The notes beneath the pieces were generated by a model. It worked only from the letters and a program-made list of their open reading frames with translations. It searched no databases and was not told the origin of the DNA. The translations under genes were made by a program, and so were the position numbers. A stretch of 64,000 nucleotides of DNA from Saprospiraceae bacterium (GTDB lineage Bacteria > Bacteroidota > Bacteroidia > Chitinophagales > Saprospiraceae): positions 61,922 to 125,921 of the forward strand of contig JADKCF010000014.1 of NCBI GenBank assembly GCA_016714765.1. The letters are read 5' to 3'. The stretch's first letter is position 1; every line of letters begins with the position of its first letter. Of the stretch, positions 56,637 through 64,000 are shown piece after piece.

Positions 56637-57899
56637 TTACATGTGTCTGGTAAGCCGTTGGATTACTTTAAATTCACTTAAAAAAACCTTGCCGATGACC
56701 CGGAAAGCCGTGTAAAATGGAATCGCCAGTACCATGCCCATAATGCCTCCGATTTTAGCACCAACAAGTACTATCAGGAATATTTCCAATGGATGCGCTT
56801 TGACACTTTTTGAAAAGATATTGGGTTGTAATATTATGTCGTCGATGAGACGGGTTACCATAAAAACTATGATGACTTTGGTCAAAAGTGGAACCATTTG
56901 CGTGTAAAATGACATTTCCATATTAGATGATAGTGTGATCATAACCGCAGCAAAAGTAGCTATAATGGGTCCTATATAAGGAATAACATTCATCAATCCG
57001 GCAAAAAAACCAATCAAAAGAGCATTTTTTACACCCAATACTGTCAGAGAAAGGGATACAATGATGGTAATAATTGTGACTTGAATCATGATGCCCACAA
57101 AATATCTTATCAGCAGTTTACTAGTCTCATCTACGGCTTGCTTTGTTTGTTGTTCATATTTTGTAGGTACCAACGTTGTAAGTATACTGTCAAAAAGCCC
57201 TTGTTCTCTCAGGAAGAAAAAACCAATAAAAAAGATGGAAAAAACGCCCACCATGATATCCCCAAAAGCAGAAAGTGATTCTCCAAACATTTGCTGGATT
57301 TTTTGAGGGTTGAGATAAGTAGACATATTATTTTTAAGGATGACAAAAAATCCTTCATTTTCAGTTACCTGGAGACTTTTTTCATCCTTTGTTATCGGCT
57401 GATTGTTGCCCATATGGATAACGATTTGTATAGGTCGGTCTGATACTTTATCAAATCCGGCTATTGTACTGTCAATGATAACAGCTTGGGGCAAAGTGTC
57501 TTTATAAGAAGTATAGATTTGGTTCGGCACTTGAGAAGTGTCGGCAGAAATCATAAGTTTTTTGTTTACCAACCATTTTTCCCAGTCTTTAATCGGTTCC
57601 TCCAAAGCTGTTACTACTTTATTGTAATCTACTTTGGATAAATTTTCTATCTGATTAACAAGTGGCGGGATAAATATCCAGACAAGCAATATAAATGCCA
57701 GAACAAAAAGACTCAGTGTCATCAGAGCCGCCAGATTTTTTCCTAAATATTTTCGAAGCAGAACAACTACAGGGGCCCCAATCATCGAAATCACCCAGGC
57801 CAAAAGCAGATAGGTAACAATATCACTAAAATAGTAAAGAACTGCCCCCGTAATCATCAAGGGAATCACTGCAAATAAATACCTGAAATTGAATTTCAT
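56637..57899 (-). CDS. AI-2E family transporter (PerM/YdiK type)
   Basis: The 420-residue membrane protein has about eight helices, a large extramembrane insertion after the third helix (LSKVDYNKVVTALEEPIKDW and beyond), and the family motifs GFFFLREQGLFDSIL, GFFAGLMNVIPYIGPIIATF and VGAKIGGIMGMVLAIPFYTAF. Despite the name, most members have unknown substrates; some work as sodium-proton antiporters. The ATG at 57899 begins just before the first helix; an upstream in-frame start at 57944 is not supported. It is convergent with the MFS gene. Confidence 0.88.
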   Translation of the reverse strand: MKFNFRYLFAVIPLMITGAVLYYFSDIVTYLLLAWVISMIGAPVVVLLRKYLGKNLAALMTLSLFVLAFILLVWIFIPPLVNQIENLSKVDYNKVVTALEEPIKDWEKWLVNKKLMISADTSQVPNQIYTSYKDTLPQAVIIDSTIAGFDKVSDRPIQIVIHMGNNQPITKDEKSLQVTENEGFFVILKNNMSTYLNPQKIQQMFGESLSAFGDIMVGVFSIFFIGFFFLREQGLFDSILTTLVPTKYEQQTKQAVDETSKLLIRYFVGIMIQVTIITIIVSLSLTVLGVKNALLIGFFAGLMNVIPYIGPIIATFAAVMITLSSNMEMSFYTQMVPLLTKVIIVFMVTRLIDDIILQPNIFSKSVKAHPLEIFLIVLVGAKIGGIMGMVLAIPFYTAFRVIGKVFLSEFKVIQRLTRHM

Positions 57900-58522
57900 T
57901 TTCTGAAGATATATGTTTGGACAAATATACTCGTAAACATACATATTTACTAAATTTATTTTATGTTATGTAAAGGAATTATCAATTTAAAGTAGTTAAA
58001 ATGAAGCATATATAAAACTAAATTTAATATATAGTAAATTTATCGTTAATAGTTACCAAGTTATTTTATATTTATGTACTTTTGTCCATACTAAGATTTG
58101 ACCAGGTTTTAGTACTTTTTAATAGAACCAAAACTCAACCTGAAATGGAGGTATTTTATGTAAAAAAGGCATTTTGTCTTTTTAAAATAAATTTTACCAC
58201 TCCAATAAAACCACTTCATTCAATTTATGCATCTCTGCATAAAGCTATTCTTTTATTGTCATGTTTTATCATACAATATTTTTTAGTACCTACCCAAGTA
58301 TATAATATTCAAAATCAAAATGCCAATAGGTTGCCATTGCATCTTGATTCGATTATACAAATAAATCTACTCAAATTCTTAAAGCGAATATTTTGTCCTT
58401 CTTTATTTTCAAAAGACATGGCCAATATTAATTTAGAATTGTATTTATCCCTTTTTTTTAAATATTTGCGGAATCTTTTCATTCATGCAAATTTATTCCC
58501 TACATATATTAAATCATATCGT
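57900..58522. other. Long AT-rich intergenic or leader region
   Basis: About 620 bases lie between the AI-2E gene and the first repeat protein. A -7-like TACTTTTG lies at 58077-58084 without a clear -33 partner. The frame of the next gene stays open back to 58082, but the implied peptide is an unlikely mixture of Leu, Ile, Phe and Lys and has no domain, so I do not call it coding. I see no stable RNA. Confidence 0.45.
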
Positions 58523-59974
58523 ATGAAAAAGTTTATCCTATTACAGACTATAATTTTTTGTTTATTTTTGGTCAAAAATGAGCTTTCGGCACAGGTTTGT
58601 TATACCACACCACCTGTTGGTTCGATTGCTTTTACTTCCATGTCAACGGATGACCCTGATATCTTTACATTTGTGGTGCTTCAAAATCTTGCTGCTGGTG
58701 CGGTAATCAATTTTACAGATTGTGGCTGGCTGGCTGCAGGTGGATTCAGAGCTGGCGAAGGTGCCCTTGCCTGGACAGCGCCTGCTACTGGAGTAAATGC
58801 CGGTACTGTCATAACCATAACGTCAATGAGCACGTCATCATTTTCGGCGTCTCAAGGTACTGTAACCGTTTTTCCAAGCGCTGCGCCATTTACGACGAAC
58901 TCTTTTCTACTTGCAGCCGGCGGTGATCAAATCATCGCTTTTACGGGTACAGGTACAATGCCTACTCCAATTGCAGCCATAAATTTATCCGGATCAGTAT
59001 GGCAGGCAGATGCCACCAATTCCAATACGTCAGCACTACCAACTGGCCTAACTAATGGAACAAATGCCATAGCAGTGAATGATAATGCTGGAGCTAATGA
59101 CAATGTAAGTTTTACTGGCCCCAGCGGAAGCTGTGCTACTGTTGCTACTACCAATACGGCGTCTGCATTACTTACTCTGATCAATAATGCCTCCAACTGG
59201 ACCGGAACGGCAACAGCGCCAGGACCAGTCGCTTGCAGCAACTTCAGCATTCCCTGCAATATTACAGCAGCGACATTGTCTAATATATCTGTTTGTAATA
59301 ACAATGGAACACCTGCTAATACTGCTGATGATTTTTATACAGCAGATGTGTTAGTTACATTTACCAATCCACCTGCCATAGGCAACCTGACATTGAGTGG
59401 AACCGGTAGCGGATCTGCGGTAGGAGGCAGCATAGCTTCATGCTCTATGGGCTCTATTACTACCTATACTTTCACTAATCAGCAATTTTCAGCCAACAAT
59501 ACTACGGGAACGATAACTGTTCAGTTTCCCGGATCGACTGCTGCATGTACTTTTACTAATAGCGCAATACCAGCAGTAGCAAATTGTTCTACATCTACTG
59601 ATTGTGCAATCATTTCTATAACTGTGAGCAATCTGATCTGTGTCAATGCAGGAAATGATAGTTATCCGTCAAATGATTATTACACCGGAGATGTAGTAGT
59701 TACCTATAACAATCCACCGGCTGCGGGTACGTTGAATATTAGTGGCCCTGCTATACTGGGATCTACCCCTGCCGCAAATTTAATAAGTACTGATATATTA
59801 GATCCAACAACTTTTACAGGAATCAGCTTTGCCCCCAATACTGTAAATGGAACCATAAACGTCGCTTTTTCAGACAGTCCGGCTTGTACTTTGTCCGTTT
59901 CTACTGTAAATACAGCAGGCACTTGTTCGATTGTCATTTGTACACCTAATTGTGGAGTTTTTCCAGGTAACTAA
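58523..59974 (+). CDS. Secreted repeat protein without visible sorting tail
   Basis: From the ATG at 58523 the 483-residue product has a signal peptide (cleaved near LSAQV). The N-terminal domain (SIAFTSMSTDDPDIFTFVVL, then GGDQIIAFTGTG) is of a kind found in other Bacteroidota surface proteins. Two or more Ig-like repeats follow, each starting with a variant of CNNNGTPANTADDFYTADV or CVNAGNDSYPSNDYYTGDVV. It ends abruptly at CSIVICTPNCGVFPGN with no type IX sorting domain, so it may be truncated, or joined to the next gene, or retained by other means. The next gene starts 31 bases downstream in the same direction. Confidence 0.75.
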   Translation: MKKFILLQTIIFCLFLVKNELSAQVCYTTPPVGSIAFTSMSTDDPDIFTFVVLQNLAAGAVINFTDCGWLAAGGFRAGEGALAWTAPATGVNAGTVITITSMSTSSFSASQGTVTVFPSAAPFTTNSFLLAAGGDQIIAFTGTGTMPTPIAAINLSGSVWQADATNSNTSALPTGLTNGTNAIAVNDNAGANDNVSFTGPSGSCATVATTNTASALLTLINNASNWTGTATAPGPVACSNFSIPCNITAATLSNISVCNNNGTPANTADDFYTADVLVTFTNPPAIGNLTLSGTGSGSAVGGSIASCSMGSITTYTFTNQQFSANNTTGTITVQFPGSTAACTFTNSAIPAVANCSTSTDCAIISITVSNLICVNAGNDSYPSNDYYTGDVVVTYNNPPAAGTLNISGPAILGSTPAANLISTDILDPTTFTGISFAPNTVNGTINVAFSDSPACTLSVSTVNTAGTCSIVICTPNCGVFPGN

Positions 59975-60005
59975 AAAAAAATTATTAAGCTAAAAAATTT
60001 GAGAA

Positions 60006-63000
60006 ATGAAAAACTTTAAATTTAAAACGAAGTATATATTAGTAATAGTTTACTGCATCACGTTAAACTTGCTAATGGCCCAATGTCCCGGTGCCAATAC
60101 ACCTGATTGTACTGTTGGTGATCCATATTTTGGCGTAGCCATTAATGAAGTATCTGGAGACGGAGGCAATATAGATTCACGAAATGATGCAATAGTCGAA
60201 TTGGCAGGTCCTGTTGGCACGAATATCGGATGTATGGTGATAACTAATGGTGAATGGGCAGTAGTACTTCCTACGGGAACAGTTATTCCAGCTGATGGTG
60301 TTTTTATAATCGGATGTGGTAGCAGCAGCGAACCTAGTGGTTATGAGCCGGTTTCAGGACTTACCTGTTCAGTTTGTGATTTTGAAGGGATGGCACTCGA
60401 TTTTGATGTCTGTCTTCCAGCCAATGCCATTTATGTATCTTCATCTATTTCTACTTATGGATTTACATTAGATAATGGATATTGTGGCACCAGTACGGAT
60501 GGTGACCAGGTTATTTTATTCCAGCCTGACGGCACCCCACAGGATGCCATTGTTTGGGGTGGAAATCCATCAATTCCTCAGACAACAACTGGAGGGCTTA
60601 CTGTTTATAGTGGTTCTACCGGACTCTGTGGCGCCAATTCGGATCATATCTCCATCCAGGACAATATGACTTATACATTGGGGGATAACGACAATAATGG
60701 TATCATCAATGATTATACAGGTTCGCATGTAGGTAGAAGGTCTGATGGTACCAATGCTATCGGTGTCAATATCATGCCAGCAGGAGATTGTGGTGCGAAT
60801 ACAAAGTGTTACAAAATGCCGGGCATTCTGGATCCTATTTGGGTTTATGCAGGCAATTCATTTACTGGTTGTAACTCATCTTATGTCAGACTCAATGGAA
60901 CTACGGGATCTCAAAGTGTAGGTATCAGTGCTGATAATCCCTCACACATGGATGACCCGGATTGTAGTTCTTTTTCACTTTCCAATCCACTGACACCAAG
61001 TTCTTGCAGTAACTCCGGAGCACTTGCTCAATGGGGATATACTGACCATCCTACACCTGGCCAGCCCAATAATGTAGATGTATGGGATTTATTTGTGACC
61101 ATTTGCGGTGTTACCACTGAAGTGTCAAATTCCTGTAAAGGTACATTAGACCTTTATGCTTGTAATCCCACAGACGTCACTTTTGAGTACAGAATATACA
61201 ATTGGCAGCACGTATCTGGAGAAGGTGGATTGACATCTACCGGAGAAACAGGCCATACTACTCCGGCATTGTTTGGATCTTATATCAACATTCCTGCTTC
61301 GGCCGGAGGTACAGGGGCACCTAGTCCATGGACATATGCAAATAATTTGACATCCGGTGTAACTACCCTCACCAGTACAACTTCTGCTGTGCCTGTGGGC
61401 AATCATAGTTTTGTACTTCAGTGGAAGGATTATATATATGACTGCTGCGGATCATCATCAGCTACTTCTAATAACGAGTGTTATGAAAGAGTGACGGTCA
61501 GGATCAATATCGTGGCCCCGCTGGCAGTTACCAGTACAAGTTTAGTCTGTCCTCCGACCACCGCCGGAACGGTAAATGTGAAGACAGCTGCCGGAATCAC
61601 TGGCGGATGCACACCTGTATATTCCTTGTTTGACAATGGAGTTCAGGTCGGAAGTTCTAATACCTCTGGTGTATTCAATCTCCCAACAACCCTTACAGGG
61701 CCGATCACAGTAACAGTGACATCAGGATGTCCGACGATATCAGGTTGCCCGGCTGATTGTAATAATAGTCAGACAATAACTATTGATAATGCATGCAGAC
61801 AGGCTCCACTTTGCCCGACTTTGGTATTAGGTACATCCACTACTACCAGTGGACCTAAATGTCCGGGGGATATAGTAAGTCTTTGTGTTAATACCACTAC
61901 AAGTACAAACCTTCCAAACGGTGGTACTGTCGAATGGTATATGGGTACCACTTCGGGATTTGACCCTTATACCTCACCATCGTTTGACCTCGTTTGCTCT
62001 TCAAATATTGTATCTACACCCTTTTCATGTCCCAGGATCGCAGGTGTTATCGTAAATGCCTGTGCAGGACCGCGACTACGGAGGGCAGAAACGAACTGTT
62101 TACGTTTAATTCAGGAAGCCTCGCACAACCAGCTGGGAATTTTTCTGTTACCTTTGCCACACCTCCTGCTGATGCTTGCACATCAGGTACAAACGTTTTG
62201 ACTTCAGCTCAAATCACTTCAAACGCTACTACCAATTCCTATACTACAGCCATGAACAGCGGCTGTGCTGGTAAGTTTATTGAGGTTACATTTTCAACAT
62301 TTTCTATCCCGGCTGGGTCAAATGTAATAGTATTAAGTGCTGTTACGCCAGATTTTATATAGCTGGTGTTCATAGCAGGCACGGTTTACTATATTATTTA
62401 TTCCTCTGGTATTACAAATAACGCAGGTAATTTCAGCAACACTGCATCAAGAAACTGGTGTATAAAAAGTTCTGCCTGTACATCCTGTTCAATTTCTGTC
62501 ACCATTCCTACACCTACCAACAATGACGGATATAATGTGATTTTTGACAGCAACGGAAGTGCGAGTGGAACCGTATCTACCTCATGTGATGTGGCTATGT
62601 TGCGTGTGGGAAACAATTTAATCACCCCTCCTGTTACTGCCGGTTGTGCTATTACTGATGTAGCCTGTTGCAGTTATACCATTCCTTCCAGTTTGTGTAA
62701 TGTTGGCCAACGCTTTTTTAAGGCAATAGTTAGGCCAATTGACCCATCGTGTTCACAAGTAAATGCAACAACTGCATCAGTTAATTATACAGTGACATGT
62801 CCATCTGCAATATTGACAGGCACACAAGCAGTCTGCGGTACCTCCGCAAATTTAACAGTGACCTTTACAAATGTGGTCGGTACCCCAAATGTCACGATTA
62901 ACTATACAAAAGATGGAGTTCCTTTGGTATACGGCCCAGTTCCATATACCAATCCACTGTCTATTCCTGTCACCATGAGTGGAGATTATATCATCACCGG

Positions 63001-64000
63001 TGTTACATTTGCATCTGGAAATTGTATGGCATCAGTGTCAGGCATGGCGACGGTAACATTGACACCTATTCCTACAGCAGCTATTACTGCCAGCACAAAT
63101 ATTTCAGGGTGTCTCCCAGCCACGAGTGATGATGGTACAGTGACAGTTAGTTTTGGACCGGCAGGCAGTACAGGGCCGTGGGTTATTACCTATTCTGTAA
63201 ATGGAGTAGTGTATGAAGCGACAACAACTTCAAATCCTTTTACATTTACAACCGATATTCCTGGTACCTATACATTATTGAATGTAGAGCATGAATCTTC
63301 TGGTTGTAGTGCACCAGGGGGAACACAACTTATGGTTGAACCACCTGCAACCCAGCAATATTATTTTACCTACACCTTGTCCAATGGATGCGAAGTCATT
63401 GGCAGTATTAGCGTAACTGTGCAATTATGTTCAGTCGCATGTACTACCCCTGTTGTAAGTACAAGCAATGCTTGTATCGGTGGAGGTAATGTTACCTTCA
63501 CACAAACTGGTGGTGATACTGGAGGCTCCTGGTCAGTATCAGGTGGAGGTACTATTGACCCAGCTTCAGGCGTATTTACACCTTCTACCCCAGGTTGTTT
63601 TGTAGCTACCTACACTACACCAACTGGAGGATGTACTGACTCAGAAAATTTTGTAGTATTTCCTTCGCTCTCAGATATCACAGTTTCCAACACCTGCAAC
63701 GCTGCCCTCACACTTCCTACGGTACCAGCGCGACCGGATTTAACAAAGTCAGGGGAGTAAGCTACGGCCCAGGCAGTGACGGCAACTACATACAATACAG
63801 ACGCAGCTGCCTCAGCCGCTTTGACCAATACACCGGGATGCTGGAGCGTTGGTGTCCAATATCAGCTTGATGCTGCATGCGGAGGTGCAGCAATAAATGC
63901 AGTATCAACCATTGCAGCGTGTGACCCTGTGACCACAAGTGCAGTGATCTTCCCGCCATTGGTTGACATCACAGTTTCCAACACCTGCAACGCGGCCCTG
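60006..64000 (+). CDS. Giant secreted lamin-tail/Ig-repeat protein, broken frames, runs off window
   Basis: A signal peptide (cleaved near LLMAQ) is followed by a lamin-tail-like domain (VAINEVSGDGGNIDSRNDAI to DGTPQDAIVWGG) and a long series of cysteine-rich Ig-like and CARDB-like repeats. The frame changes near 62069-62075 (ACAGP to ATTEGRNELFTFNSG). In-frame stops occur at 62360-62362 and at 63758-63760, but protein-like sequence continues in the same frame after both, so these look like local indel pairs. Sequence after 63760 reads YNTDAAASAALTNTPGC and CNAAL repeats to the window edge. It is probably a very large surface protein; its C-terminal sorting domain should lie outside. Confidence 0.8.
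63677..63993 (+). repeat. Long-period repeat inside the secreted protein
   Basis: A 26-base sequence beginning ATCACAGTTTCCAACACCTG is found at 63677-63702 and again at 63968-63993, a spacing of 291 bases or 97 codons. Both encode ITVSNTCNA followed by an Ala-Leu pair, and the protein before each is similar (FPSLSD and FPPLVD). The near-identity at DNA level suggests recently duplicated modules that continue beyond the window. Confidence 0.75.

Noticed and set aside
58082..58522. In-frame open extension of about 147 codons before the repeat protein at 58523
   Set aside because: The implied peptide has no signal, no domain and a composition dominated by AT-rich codons; the clear signal peptide starts at 58523.
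1..64000. CRISPR array, insertion sequence, prophage or rRNA operon
   Set aside because: No regularly spaced repeats, transposase or integrase, phage structural genes or rRNA sequence were seen anywhere in the window.

Overview
The window looks like a chromosomal segment from a member of the Bacteroidota, most likely an environmental Saprospiraceae-type bacterium. The evidence is an AT-rich sequence, type IX secretion cargo (type A sorting tail at 44296-46787, gliding-associated C-terminal domain at 36665-39661), TonB-dependent receptors with a carboxypeptidase-like N-terminal domain, an ExbB-ExbD-ExbD-TonB cluster, and promoters of the Bacteroidota form TTTG-N19-TAnnTTTG (best at 14587-14617 and 33726-33756). 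No phage, insertion sequence, rRNA or CRISPR array was seen.

Layout. 1-9.8 kb: RRM protein fragment, oxidoreductase, esterase, methyltransferase, MFS transporter, SppA protease, a TRAP-type QM transporter pair, RuvB and an A-type iron-sulfur carrier. 9.9-14.9 kb: a 5'-nucleotidase split over two genes, dnaA, a thioredoxin-like lipoprotein and tRNA-Val, tRNA-Ser and tRNA-Pro. 15-16.4 kb: two decayed methyltransferases. 16.5-34.6 kb: mostly housekeeping (etfBA, photolyase, nucleotidyltransferase, CorC-type protein, SUI1 factor, serine hydrolase, cytochrome c peroxidase, trxB, fba, leuS, a TonB receptor, rpsP). 34.7-47 kb: unknown helical proteins, large secreted proteins and the TonB energy-transducing cluster. 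47-57.9 kb: coaD, pruA, an MbnP-like lipoprotein and a co-oriented block (oxidoreductase, two xylose-isomerase-like proteins, TonB receptor, MFS transporter) that resembles a small-carbohydrate utilisation locus, then an AI-2E family permease. 58-64 kb: two large secreted repeat proteins, the second running off the window.

The most striking global property is the number of broken reading frames. At least fifteen conserved genes are interrupted by single-base indels, nearly all in homopolymer runs, after which the expected protein resumes in another frame (sppA three times, dctQ, ruvB, etfA, the CorC protein, SUI1, the MFS transporter twice, several secreted proteins). Many of these are normally conserved housekeeping genes, so residual long-read sequencing error is the simplest explanation; protein lengths given here for such genes are frame-corrected. 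The methyltransferase pair at 15-16.4 kb is different: a true deletion or a misassembly seems to have joined two genes.

I did not find a clearly new biological system. The most worthwhile leads are the fused methyltransferase remnants beside the tRNA genes, the two ExbD paralogues whose first 32 residues are identical although their DNA has diverged, the TRAP QM pair with no binding protein nearby, the long acidic tail of ribosomal protein S16, the carbohydrate block at 50-56.6 kb, and the repeat protein at the right edge.
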